Assembly (NCBI GenBank): GCA_948146395.1
Contig: OX411559.1
Span: 34,428,215 to 34,492,214 of the forward strand
DNA: 64,000 nt
Direction of reading: 5' to 3'
DNA from: Fragum whitleyi
Lineage: Eukaryota > Mollusca > Bivalvia > Cardiida > Cardiidae
Part shown: positions 45,562 to 55,789 of the stretch, piece after piece
How the letters are laid out: each line of letters opens with the position of its first letter
How positions within the stretch are numbered: position 1 is the stretch's first letter
Translations under genes and position numbers: made by a program
The notes under the pieces: generated by a model
Told to the model about the DNA's origin: nothing
Databases searched by the model: none
Seen by the model: the letters and a program-made list of their open reading frames with translations, nothing else

Positions 45562-45905
45562 AGCATAAAAATAAATGCGAAAACAAAATCCTAGATTTTT
45601 CGTTTTACAAGGTTTTTTCTTAAAGAAAAAAAATAAATGCGAAAACAAAATCCTCGATTTTCGTTTTACAGGTTTTTTTTTAAAGAATAAAAATAAATGC
45701 GAAAAACAAAAATCTCGCTATTTGTTTTACAAGTATTTTTTTAAAGAATAAAAAAAAAAATGCGAAAAACAAACCCCTTGATTTTCGTTTTACGAGTTTT
45801 TTTTTTATTATTATTTTAGAAAAAAAGAAAATGCAAAAAACAAAATCCACAACTTTCGTTTTACAAGTTTTCTTTTGTAGAATAAAAAAAATGCGAAAAA
45901 CGAAA
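45562..45905. repeat. Minisatellite, about 61-bp unit, five copies
   Basis: Unit AATAAAAATAAATGCGAAAA, ACAAAATCCTCGATTTTCGT, TTTACAAGTTTTTTTTTAAA G. Lies in the left arm of the TACGGTGGCATA MITE. Confidence 0.85.
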
Positions 45906-46097
45906 ATAGGCATCGACAGTTCTTATTGGATAATTAAGTCGTGCTCACGACTAAGTGGGAGATTTTGATTGGTCAAATTATCGCGTGCTCTTGACTTAAG
46001 TTTTCATTTTTTGCATTTTTTTTTTATTCAATAGAATAAAACTTGAAAAACGGAAATTGATTTTCGCATTTTTTTTTAATCAACGAGTTTATAAAAA

Positions 46098-47384
46098 CAA
46101 GAGGGCCATAGTGGCCCTTAATCGCTCACCTGAATGAACTGTCTTAAATTTTCAAAAGAAGAATGAGAAATAGAATGATGAATGACTGAGCTAAACAAAG
46201 CTGTTGCTTCTATACAAATTGAGAATCCGTTTTTTACAATTTTAAGGTTGACTAATAAGGATTTTTATAATTGATTTGGTGACCTATATTTTAACCCCAG
46301 ATGACCCAATTTCGATCTCATCCGAGATTTCATCTAGACAATCATTCTGACCAAATGTCAGGTTGATTGGCCAAAAATTGAGGCCTATAGAGTGCAAACA
46401 ATGTTTTTCTTAGATTTGACCCTGTGACCTAGTTTTTCACCCTGGTTGACCCAATTTTGAACTCGTTCGAGATTTCACCAAGACAACTATTCTGACCAAA
46501 TTTCAGGTTTATCGGGCAAAAAATGTGGCCTCTAGAGTGCATACAAGGTTTTTCTTAGATTTGACCCCGTGACCTAGTTTTTGACTCCAGTTGACCCAAT
46601 TTCGAACTCGTACGAGATTTCATCAAGACAATCATTCTGACCAAATTTCAGATTGATCTGGCAAAAAAAGTGGCCTCTATAGTGCATACAAGGTTTTTCT
46701 TAGATTTGACCCTGTGACCTAGTTTTTCACCCTGGTTGACCCAATTTTGAACTTGTTCGAGATTTCATCAAGACAACTATTCTAACCAAATTTCAGGTTT
46801 ATCGGGCAAAAAATGTGGCCTCTAGAGTGCATACAAGGTTTTTCCTAGATTTGACCCCGTGACCTAGTTTTTGACTCCAGTTGACCCAATTTCGAACTTG
46901 TCCGAGATTTCATCAAGACAATCATTCTGACCAAATTTCAGATTGATCTGGCAAAAAATGTGGCCTCTAGAGTGCATACAAGGTTTTTCTTAGATTTGAC
47001 CCCGTGACCTAGTTTTTGACCCAAGTTGACCCAATTTCATACTTGTCCGAGATTTCATCAAGACAATCATTCTGACCAAAATTCAGGTTGATCGGGCAAA
47101 AAATGACGCCTCTAGAGTGCATACAAGGTTTTTCTTAGATTTGACCCCATGACCTAGTTTTTGACCCCAGTTGACCCAATTTCAAACTCGTCCGAGAATT
47201 CATCAAGACAATCATTCTGACCAAAATTCAAGTTGATCGGGCAAAAAATGTGGCCTCTAGAGTGCATACAAGGCAAATGTTGACGACGGACATCGCACGA
47301 CGCACGACGGACGACGCACGACGCACGACGGACATCCACCTAACCACAATAGCTCACCTTGAGCACTTCGTGCTCAGGTGAGCT
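46098..47384 (+). mobile_element. Helentron-like element, GGGCC type, about 7 units
   Basis: CAAGAGGGCCATAGTGGCCC and TTAATCGCTCACCTGA at the start, about seven 145-bp units, a tract GACGGACATCGCACGACGCA CGACGG, and the GAGCACTTCGTGCTC hairpin plus AGGTGAGCT at the end. Two units (46385-46530 and 46680-46820 region) form a repeated pair with CACCCTGGTTGACCC. Confidence 0.85.
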
Positions 47385-47564
47385 AAAAACTTGTAAAACG
47401 AGGATTTTGTTTTTAGCATTTTTTATTATTCCATGAAAAAAAACTTGAAAAACGAAAATCCTATAATTTTTCAAATTATTTTTTTTTCCAAGGTAAATTA
47501 AAAAAAAATGTAAATGTCACCTCTATGCCACCGTAGTACAAGCATTAAGCAAATATTAGCCTAC

Positions 47565-47675
47565 CTCCTTATTTGGTCATTGTTGAGATAAACAACTTGG
47601 TTAGAACCATATTGCACTTCCATCTCCTGGCCTGATAGATTTTGAAGGTCAAATACTAGGTAACAGTGGTCAGAA
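47565..47675 (-). CDS. TRAPPC9: TRAPPC9 internal exon
   Basis: 111 bp, acceptor TACATTTCAG, donor GGAG|GTAGGC. Taking AG from the upstream exon it reads S-SDHCYLVFDLQNLSGQEMEV, then QYGSNQVVYLNNDQIR and leaves AG. 'Y/L-LxxDxxNxxxxEMEV' followed by a polar turn is the start of an Ig-like domain in TRAPPC9. Starts phase 1-in, consistent with exon 51477-51619; ends phase 2, which no located exon accepts. Confidence 0.82.
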
Positions 47676-47937
47676 CTGAAATGTAGAGTGGATTTGTTTC
47701 CATGCAAGATTGATAAACCTGCTACTGAGTGAACAAAAAAAGCTTCTTTTTTGTTCACTTGTGTCAAGCTATGAGTATTGACTTTGTTGTTCACTAGAAA
47801 AGATTTATCAATCTTGCACATTAAACTAACAACTATTTTATTTAAAAGGAAGTCGAAATATGAAAAAGTAGCAAAAAAAATCTCAAACACATCACTTTGC
47901 ACGCAAGAACTTTGGCCCCACTTCAAATACATTCAGT

Positions 47938-48040
47938 GAACAAGACATGTTTGTGACACACAAATGCTCTCATAACTTTGATCTTGACAGATGACCTTGT
48001 CACATGATCTAAGTATCTACAGATATCCATCATTGAGATC
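47938..48040 (+). mobile_element. Helentron-like relic, ATGCCCC type, interrupted by SINEs
   Basis: GAACAAGACATGTTTGTGAC ACACAAATGCTC is a decayed 5' hairpin, then GATCTTGACAGATGACCTTG TCACATGA as in other members. Similar sequence resumes after the SINEs (48456-48500, ATCAATGAGATCAATTATC). Confidence 0.6.
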
Positions 48041-48455
48041 ATTAATTGATTGATTGATTGATTGAATGGAATTTAATGCCACTTCCAACATTTTTTAAGT
48101 TACATGACAGTGACTGGAGCACCTAACTATGGATTCCTGGCATTTCTCTCAACAGTACAACCATCACATCCTTTCCTAGCCTCCAGCTACTATCTCACAT
48201 AGATCTACGATTATCAACCCTTGTAGATCCCTTTTCGTTTTGAATGGGGTTTTACGCCGCTTTCATCAATCTTTCAGTTATTTTGTGCGTGCTGGAGCAC
48301 CGAACAATGGATTCCTGGTATACATAGGTCTATGATTATTGACCAATTGGTGAGAGACAAAAAGTCAGAAAGAATGAGTGCCGCCATTGGGGATCGAACC
48401 CAGGACCTCTAGTTTGACAGGTCTGAGGCACTACCAACTGCGCTATGATGGCGGC
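48041..48455 (-). mobile_element. Two SINEs in tandem
   Basis: A headless copy (48041-48225) with its GATT tail, then a second copy (about 48240-48455) with tRNA head, loop CTGTCAA. The outside flanks CATTGAGATCATT and CAATGAGATCAAT look like a worn target duplication. Same strand as TRAPPC9. Confidence 0.82.
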
Positions 48456-48508
48456 TATCAATGAGATCAATTATCATATGAAATATGAGCAGTGTAACTT
48501 GAAAAGGC

Positions 48509-48737
48509 TTGACCCTTTGCTCTTTTATCCCGGCTTTTTACGAGCCTGTGATTTTATGATAGAAAAAACATTGTGAAAAAAGAAGGAATTGCTTCTAACA
48601 AGCAATTTCTTCTTTTTCCACACTATTTTCTATCCTACTGAATGGTTATTTTTCAAATTAAATCCACTTTAAATTTACGTCTGCAAAACCTTTGAATTTG
48701 GACAGGTCCAAAATTTTGTAAAACAGGAAAGCGTTAA
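48509..48737. mobile_element. TTAA-type hairpin MITE, copy 3, intact
   Basis: CCCTTTGCTCTTTTATCCCG at the left, AACAGGAAAGCGTTAA at the right, central GGAATTGCTTCTAACAAGCA ATTTCTTC hairpin. Uninterrupted reference for the split copy at 41263-43027. Confidence 0.82.
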
Positions 48738-49200
48738 TGCAGGGGCAATATAAAATCAGGATTAAATCTGAAACAACAGAAAACATTAAACTTTGAAAAT
48801 TTTCTTGTTTGTCAGTAAAATTATCAATTTACATTCCAGAGACATTTCAGTTATCCATTGAAATGCATTACAGAAATACCAGAGTTTAACTCAAATTCAC
48901 ATTGATAAGCTGTTGTCTTGTTGTCTGTAGTTAGTAAAAACAAATCGATTACACGCACCTGTTTAACACAATGTATGCATGAGCAATCACTTGTTCAACG
49001 GGTTGTATAATTTTAAACAGTTTATTTTACGTCTCTGAAAGTCCACTCGGAGAAATTTGAAATACTGTTAATATTTGCGGCTAGATTTGATTACCCTAAG
49101 GAAATAAGTGGTTATGTAGATCAAGTTGTTTATTAGACATGTTATATGTATTTTTTTTCTATATATAACATATAAATGTAAAATATTCTGTAACGATGAT
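48738..49200. other. Intron sequence, nothing recognised
   Basis: No exon-like reading frame, repeat family or RNA gene seen. Confidence 0.3.
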
Positions 49201-49250
49201 GTACTTTGTACAAATCTTTCAATAAACTTATCTGTCTGTCTGTCTGTCGT
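49201..49250 (+). mobile_element. LINE 3' end relic with (TCTG)n tail
   Basis: CAATAAACTTATCTGTCTGT CTGTCTGTC: AATAAA followed by a tetranucleotide tail, as in strongly truncated LINE copies. No coding part is present. Confidence 0.5.
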
Positions 49251-49440
49251 AAATTATTTCAGTTTTGAAAGTCTATAGTTTTGTCCTCTGCTAAAATCAA
49301 GCTTGATAATATAGTAATGGGTAAAACACCATAGGCTTGATTATTTCAGGTTTGTTTTTATTAACCTTCCTCATGAAAGGAGCAACATATTCTTGCCCTA
49401 CCCAAAACTTAAAGGTGCTCTTTCACAGTTTTCCATAGAA

Positions 49441-50138
49441 CAAGAGGACCAAGATGGTCCTAGATCGCTCACCTGAGTCTCTTTGACCCCTAGGATATCA
49501 AATTAATTAAATAGGCAGATGTCAAAAAGAAGATAATTGCCTAAGATCAATACCATGGAACGTTTTCAGCAAAGAGCAACCAGATATGCCTTTTTGCTCT
49601 TTGATTCTATGTAAAAAGGGATGCACCCGGGTGGACCCCAAATGTGATCCCAGGGTCTTGATATGAACAAACTTGGAAGAGGTCCATAAGATGATGCTAC
49701 ATACTAAATAAGAAAGCTGTCTGCCTACTGGTTTCAAAAAAGAAGATTTTTGAAGGTTTTCCTATTTTCGTCCGGGTGGAGCCCAAATATGACTCAAGGG
49801 TCTTGATATAAACAAACTTGGTAGGGGCCGACTAGATGATGCTACATACCAAAAATGAAAGCAGTCTGCCATCTGGTTTCAGAGAAGAAGATTTTGAAAG
49901 ATTTTCATATTTTCACCCTTTTTGTTAAGGGTAAAGGGAAAGTTAAGGGTGGATTTCATTTATTTGAACAACTTTGGTAGAGCTTGACCCAAGGAACATC
50001 CCTGCCAAGTTTCATCAAGATTGGCCCACTGGTTTAGGAGGAGAAGATGTTTAAAGAAATTGTGGACCACGGACGACTGACGACGGACATTCTACAATCA
50101 CAATAGCTCACTTTGAGCACTTTGTGCTCAGGTGAGCT
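49441..50138 (+). mobile_element. Helentron-like element, GGACC hairpin type
   Basis: Start CAAGAGGACCAAGATGGTCC, then TAGATCGCTCACCTGA. Core of about two units with AAGAAGATTTTTGAAGG and CAAATATGACTCAAGGGTCT. GGACGACTGACGACGGACAT tract, then GAGCACTTTGTGCTC and AGGTGAGCT. Confidence 0.83.
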
Positions 50139-50672
50139 AGAAAATACAAAACTTGTTCTTAGATTTGGAAATGTGTGTATTTTTAGAAGATTAAGAATGG
50201 TCCAAGAGCATTGGCACTAAAAACAACATATTTCAATAATTTTGTAACTTATTTTTTCGAAACAGCAAGATCAGTAAGGGATCCAGTCTCATAATTTCCA
50301 GTCTATAATTTTTAAAATTGTTCTTTCAATGAATTATCATTCATTTTTGCTTGTATTGATATGAACTTTCCAGCTGTCAAATACTTTTACCTTGATCTTT
50401 GATTGAATAAAACAACATGAGGAATGCACATACATAAAAAGTTGGCTCAAATAGTTGAAATTGAAGAAATATTTTTAAGGCTTTAGTAGTTGCTTTATTT
50501 TTCAGAATGAATTTTGCTAAATTAAGGAATATCGGTCTTTCTTTCCATGCATTACCAGATTGAATCTTATTATCTTAAAGGCTTCAACATGATGAGATCA
50601 TTACTTCCGATTGATTTTAACAAAAATTTTCAAAAATAACATTTCCCAATTCTGTGAAAGAGCAGCTTTAAA
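50139..50672. other. Intron sequence, nothing recognised
   Basis: AT-rich, no exon-like or repeat features seen. Confidence 0.3.
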
Positions 50673-50735
50673 CAGACTGTAAAGACTAAGATCAGCCTGC
50701 ACGGATGTGCAGTCTGATCTTAGTTTACACTGCCT
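50673..50735. repeat. Hairpin with CAGCCTGCACGGATGTGCAG core
   Basis: CTGTAAAGACTAAGATCAGC pairs with the inverted CTGATCTTAGTTTACACTG. The CAGNCTGCACA core recurs within the MITEs at 37472, 40120, 43911, 61692 and 63477. Confidence 0.8.
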
Positions 50736-50898
50736 GCTTCCTTCTTAATATTTGTGGGGAAATTCTAATTCTGACTAGTTTAAATGTGTCGAAAATAGAC
50801 AATTTTTTCAAATTTGATTTGAATTGGTGTTTAAAACCGTATTTTATATTCCTTCAGTCATATCACACAGGTGGCAGTATCAAAGAAATTACAGAAAA

Positions 50899-51343
50899 CA
50901 AGATGTGTTTGTGAAACACGAATGCCCCCGTAACGGCATTTTTTTTCAAAGTTTGACCTTGACAGATGACCTTGACCTTGTCACATGACCTTGACTTTGG
51001 TACCAGCAGATGCGGATCATTGAGATCTATCATCATGCCAAATATTAGCTTTGTATCTTGAATAGGCTTGAAGATATTGGCAAGGTTAAGTTTTCGGGTT
51101 AAGTTTTCGGATGTTTGACCTTGACACATGACCTTGACCTTGTCACATAACCTTGACTTTGGTACCAGCGGATGCAGATCATTGAGATCTATCATCATGC
51201 AAATATTAGCTTTGTATCTTGAATAGGCTTGAAGATATTGGCAAGGTTAAGTTTTCGGACAGACGGACGGACAGACAGACGGACAGACAGACAGACAGAC
51301 ATGAGTAAAACAATATGCCCCCGATCTATCGATGCGGGGGCAT
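50899..51343 (+). mobile_element. Helentron-like element, ATGCCCCCG type, two units
   Basis: Start CAAGATGTGTTTGTGAAACA CGAATGCCCCCG. Two near-identical units with TTTGACCTTGACAGATGACC, CATTGAGATCTATCATCATG and CTTGAATAGGCTTGAAGATA. GGACAGACGGACGGACAGAC tract, then CCCCCGATCTATCGATGCGG GGGCAT. Confidence 0.87.
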
Positions 51344-51476
51344 AAAAATAAAATAATGATAATATATTTTACGTATATAAATTTTGGGAAAAAAAATGTT
51401 TTGATACCACCATCTATGTCATCTTATAGCTTATTTGTAACAAAGTTTAAATTAAACATGAGAAAGATTAACAAAC

Positions 51477-51619
51477 CTTTCTGACGACATCACTTCCCAT
51501 CTATGGAACACTACGGATGGTTGAACATCGATGATGAATGCAATTGAGCAACAGCGGCAATAATTCTCGGCCAAACCAGGACCTCCAGAGTATTCTAACT
51601 TCAACAAGGCCTCCACTGA
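51477..51619 (-). CDS. TRAPPC9: TRAPPC9 internal exon
   Basis: 143 bp, acceptor TTCGCAG, donor AAAG|GTTTGT. Phase 0-in: SVEALLKLEYSGGPGLAENY, then CRCCSIAFIIDVQPSVVFHR, WEVMSSE, leaving AG. The YSGGPG motif followed by a strand and 'V.PSV....W.V.' is a hallmark of TRAPPC9. Joins in phase to exons on both sides. Confidence 0.92.
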
Positions 51620-51654
51620 CTGCGAATACATAAAATTGCAGTCGATATTGATCA

Positions 51655-51870
51655 CAAGACCACCTCTATTAATAAGTGACCAATTTTATTATTAAGTGAC
51701 TTTCATAAAAGGTCTTTTCACCATAAGCAAATTCACTGAGAAAATGGACTTCTTAAAAGAAAAGTTATTATTATTGCATCTTATGTTGTTGGGACCCATC
51801 AGAATCATCTCAGTGAGATGATTCTAATAGACTTGAATACCTTAGGATTCAGTAAGACTTACACACTATC
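51655..51870. mobile_element. Palindromic MITE, AAGCGACC family, copy 3 (degenerate)
   Basis: CTATTAATAAGTGACCAATT near the left and the core CCCATCAGAATCATCTCAGT GAGATGATTCTAATAG. The right arm is eroded and ends near a poly-T run. Confidence 0.62.
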
Positions 51871-52199
51871 TATTTAATTCCAAGGTTTTTTTTTTTTTGT
51901 TTGTTTTTTTTGTAATATAGTTTTAAAGGTTCTATTGTATAATATAATATAAAACAAAACTAATCGCACTAAAACTAGGGTGATCTACTTGTAATCTTTT
52001 CTGGAAGTGATACTATATTAATGCACAAAATGTTTCTACAACATTTTTGTTATAAAACCCCATAAAAATAATCTGGAGAAAGAGCTTTTAAATGAAATAT
52101 AAATTGACATACAGATGAACAGCCAGACAATTGCATGATGGACAAGTAACAGCAGGGGGTAAAACCGGTCTTACATCTGTATTTCCAATTTAAACTCTG

Positions 52200-52256
52200 T
52201 GTTGTGGGTACTCATTTGAATCGCCTAGATGAGACGTTTCAAACGAGAACCAACCA
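52200..52256. repeat. GGTACTC palindrome, copy 3
   Basis: GGTACTCATTTGAATCGCCT against AGACGTTTCAAACGAGAACC. The following CCTCTATCTGTAGCTCTG is the family's outer end. Confidence 0.7.
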
Positions 52257-52378
52257 AAAAAAATCCAAGTTTGGAATATTAAAACATCTCAATTTGAAAA
52301 CCCAAATACTTCCTCTATCTGTAGCTCTGAAACAACCAAAGCCTTACATGCAAGATATAATTGGTCCTACTTCAAATT

Positions 52379-52431
52379 CATTCAGTGATCAAGATAAGTT
52401 TGGTTCACAAACATATCTTGTTCACTGAATG
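52379..52431. repeat. Hairpin CATTCAGTGATCAAGATAAG
   Basis: The arms pair CATTCAGTGATCAAGATA with TATCTTGTTCACTGAATG. Similar half sites (CATTCAGTGAACAAGACATG) occur at about 47931 and, weaker, at 43460. Confidence 0.65.
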
Positions 52432-52865
52432 CATGATGGATGTGTTTATTGGTTAAAAAAAGTCTGTCGGTGGGTTGAGCTAAAAGGGGTATTCCCTCCC
52501 TTTAAATTCATCCAAGCAGAGGCATTGAATAACATTTCACAATTAAACTAGACTGTCAAAAAGCAGAAAAGTAAATCCCTACAAGTGCTTGTCAACATTG
52601 AAAAGTAATTTTCCATCAAAGGGCCATTACTCTGTCAAAAGTCAATGGATCATAACGAAAATATCACTTGCACATGTCTGCTTGATACTTATCACAGCTG
52701 TAAAGTTTGAATTACATCCGCCCATTAGTTGTTGAGAAACTGAGCGGACAATAAAAAAGCTACAGATCGACAAACAGACCGACTGATGGATAGACCAACG
52801 ACCAACAAGCTGACTCCTATATACCCCACAAACATAGTTCTGGGGAGTATATCTTCTATATTCAC

Positions 52866-52921
52866 CTTTCCATCCTTACTAATGTATTGGTTGAAGCTAT
52901 CTGCAGATCTCTGTTGACCAA
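52866..52921 (-). CDS. TRAPPC9: TRAPPC9 short internal exon
   Basis: 56 bp, acceptor CTTTTTCAG, donor AAAG|GTGAAT. With G from the upstream exon it reads V-GQQRSADSFNQYISKDGK and ends in phase 0. Sequence is polar and not conserved enough to name alone; placement rests on phase, splice sites and position before the YSGGPG exon, where TRAPPC9 has a variable linker. Confidence 0.65.
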
Positions 52922-54054
52922 CTGAAAAAGTGGCAGAAAGATTGACATTGTTTAAACACATTCAAACATATGTCAAGGTAAAAGAGGGCTTAATGTTGTT
53001 AGTTTTGAGTAAGCTTTCAATTTCTCTGCAAAAATACTAAAATTGGCCCTATCTTATGAATGGTAAGAGATAAAGTCTAAATATTTCACATGAGGATTGC
53101 TTATGACAAGAGCTTTCTGTTGGTACCAAGTTCAAAGTCATCTGTCAAGATCAAGGTTATTTCTCAAGTTCAGAATTTTGAAAATTAAAACTATTCCATT
53201 GTCTATAAGTTTGCAATGGTTAGTAAAATTGCTTTCATATTTCAAATATTTTTTATTTGTGACAAGAGAAATATGAGAAAAAGTGATTTTCTTTACATTT
53301 AGGCCCCTATTTCCATGATGAAGCCTCAAATTCAAAATTAATATTTATGTGAAGTTAAAAGAAATTTAGGCAATTTGTTTAAAATATAATTTTACCTTGA
53401 ACATTGGCCTTAATTTTTGCATTATATCATAGGGAGTTCACATTAAAAAAAATTACGTTATTTGGCCTAAGGGTTAATGATTATGGAGAAATTGCTCTAA
53501 ATGGATGGACAGATAGACAGACAGACAAATGGTAGACAACACAGCGGGTATATGCTCCACTATATACCACAGAGAGCATTAAAATCTGTTTTTTAAAAAT
53601 GGTTAAATAAAAAGGTACAAAGGCCCTTATTCATAACAATAAATTATGTTTTTTTCAAGAATTGAAGTTAACGTCTATTGTAAATTTTATTGTCATTTAG
53701 ATAAGTTTTCTTTGACAACTGATCATACCAATTTAACTCATATCGTAATAAGCAAAGTTTACTGAATGTCTCTTAATTAGAGAAAACTTACCCTTTGTTA
53801 AAGGGAGACAATCCCCAATACCAGATAGGGCAAGACTAAAACACAATAGACTAGAAACTTGGAGAGGTAATTGGGACTCAATATTATCTTTGTTCCATTG
53901 AAATACTTCCTCTATTATATCTGTAAAGATAGATAAAGGGAGATAATTTCTAACACACTTAAACACAATAGTCAAGACCCTTATAGCTGGTCTTAATATT
54001 CACCATCATGCATCAAATATAAGATATTTGCTATAAACATATAGAGGGTTCGCT
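52922..54054. other. Intron sequence with weak repeats
   Basis: GACAGATAGACAGACAGACA near 53507-53530 suggests a decayed Helentron-like 3' part. An 80-codon ORF (53733-53975 minus) has no motif. Confidence 0.35.
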
Positions 54055-54107
54055 GCAAGGCTGTACTATGTATATACTATGTATATATACAATTAGTACA
54101 GCCTTGC
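54055..54107. repeat. Hairpin GCAAGGCTGTACTA
   Basis: GCAAGGCTGTACTA pairs exactly with TAGTACAGCCTTGC around an AT-rich loop (TATACTATG repeats). Confidence 0.75.
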
Positions 54108-54425
54108 ACTTAACCCTTGATATGAAAATTTTACATATTATTAACACATACAGATTATCTGCTTTTCCCCTTCTATAAGTATCTTAATTTCCAGAATAAT
54201 TGATATCTCTAAAGTAAATTGTGATACACTTAATATTAATCCCAGGTTGTTTCTTGTTCATAAGAGAAATTGTTTTGTTTTGTGAGATCTGTTTGTATTT
54301 AAATGTAGTCCCAGGGTTAGGAAACAATCTGTAAGCTTTGAAAAAAAATTGAGAATTTTTTTGTTTTGTTTTGTTTTGTTTTGACATCTTAGCGAGAATT
54401 TTCATACAGCTCTTAAAATGCCTAG

Positions 54426-54618
54426 TTTTAGAATAGGTTTTTACACTGCCTTCAACAATCTTTCATGTATACCACTGTGGCTGCAGCACCTAACAATGGA
54501 TTCTCACACCAATACTACCATTATATACTTTCCTAGCCTCCAGCTACTAGCCCATATAGGTCTTCAATTTTCAAACCATTGGTGGAAGACAAATAGTCTA
54601 AAAGGATGAGTGCTGCTG
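54426..54618 (-). mobile_element. SINE, head missing
   Basis: Conserved 3' domain on the minus strand (AGCACCTAACAATGGATTC, CTAGCCTCCAGCTACTAG) and GGATGAGTGCTGC just before the lost tRNA head. Confidence 0.75.
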
Positions 54619-54783
54619 TCTGAACTTGGTAGGTTTATTGAGAGATTAACAGTTTAGAAATACTTGTGATATTAAACTGTATTTTCTTAAAAGACATTTT
54701 TACATGTAACGATCAGAAACTTGACAAATGAACAGACAGATAGACAGTGCAGGATGTTCCTATTCAAAGAAAGCTAATTATAC

Positions 54784-54872
54784 CTTTGTTTTCCCTTGAG
54801 CATTCTAAACTTGTGTTTATAACTTCCACAGGTAGTTTACCATTATTCTGTACTGTCACAACACATTCACAA
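54784..54872 (-). CDS. TRAPPC9: TRAPPC9 internal exon
   Basis: 89 bp, acceptor CTGTTACAG, donor AAAG|GTATAA. With AG from the upstream exon it reads S-CECVVTVQNNGKLPVEVINT, then SLECSRENK, leaving G. A strand 'xVxVxNxGxLPVExI' is typical of the Ig-like segments of this family. Joins in phase to 61947-62157 and 52866-52921. Confidence 0.82.
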
Positions 54873-55559
54873 CTGTAACAGGAAAAAGAAATCATCTTAT
54901 AATCAGTGTATGTAGTGAGAGTTACCTTGTTTATCATTTTTGATAATACAGGGGTGTTATTACACTAGTGAAATAATTTTGAAAACAAGCATTCTGAAGT
55001 ATTGCATGGTAATACCAAGTCCCCTACATCCCTATTGCAGTATCTTTTTTGGGTGGTAAAGGGAAACTACCTCTCCAAAATATTACAGTTGTGTCAGATT
55101 TTGTGAGCAATTCTTAAACACATGTATACACACAAACACAAAAAGTAGGCGTCTCTTTTTGCTGTTTGCCGAATGATACTTCATAGTGATCTGTTCCTAG
55201 AGAATTAAGACCCTAAAGCCGAAGCAAGTTTTGAACAAAAGCTTTCAAGAATATGTCTAGGATTGTTTTCGGACAAAGGGTTATCAAAATATTTTGCCTT
55301 GAGCACTTCATGCCAAGATCAACTAATAATTTCACCCATTACTCAAAATTGAAAGAAGTGATGAACTACATTTAAATAGTGAAACCAATTTCAGAATTAA
55401 TCTTTTATTGTTAGGAAAACTTTGTTTGAAACAAATGAATATTTGAAAGCCAGCTATCATTTTATTTCCTAATATATATATATTACAACCTTCATTTACA
55501 GGATATATACCATTAACAGAAGACAAAATTATAGACTGCTCTAAATACAAAGAAGTTGC
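54873..55559. other. Intron sequence, nothing recognised
   Basis: No exon-like frame with splice sites and no repeat family seen. Confidence 0.3.
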
Positions 55560-55789
55560 AGACACTTTTTAGCTGATGATACTGACTCACATATATAAAA
55601 TAATAGCTTAATATCTCTGAGGGTAAAGAAAAAACGTCCGAAAAAATGAAATTTTCTGGTAATTTCTAAGCCCAGCATCCGTATCTTCCACAAAAATCGA
55701 TGAACCAGAACCAAACTCAAAATTTTTCTATAACCTATTGACGCAGACTCACATGCCAAAAATCAGCTCAATATCTCTGATTTAAGAAA

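Larger units (their letters stand above)
45489..47535. mobile_element. MITE with TACGGTGGCATA ends, GTACAA target duplication, internal minisatellite and a nested element
   Basis: TACGGTGGCATAAATGTGAC ATTTGCA at the left against TGTAAATGTCACCTCTATGC CACCGTA at the right. GTACAA flanks both sides (45483-45488, 47536-47541). Inside are inverted AAAAACGAAAATC runs, a minisatellite (45562-45905) and a complete Helentron-like element (46098-47384). Without the nested element it would be about 760 bp. Confidence 0.88.

Noticed and set aside
53733..53975. Additional TRAPPC9 exon
   Set aside because: The 80-codon frame has no convincing splice sites, and exons 54784-54872 and 52866-52921 already join in phase without it.
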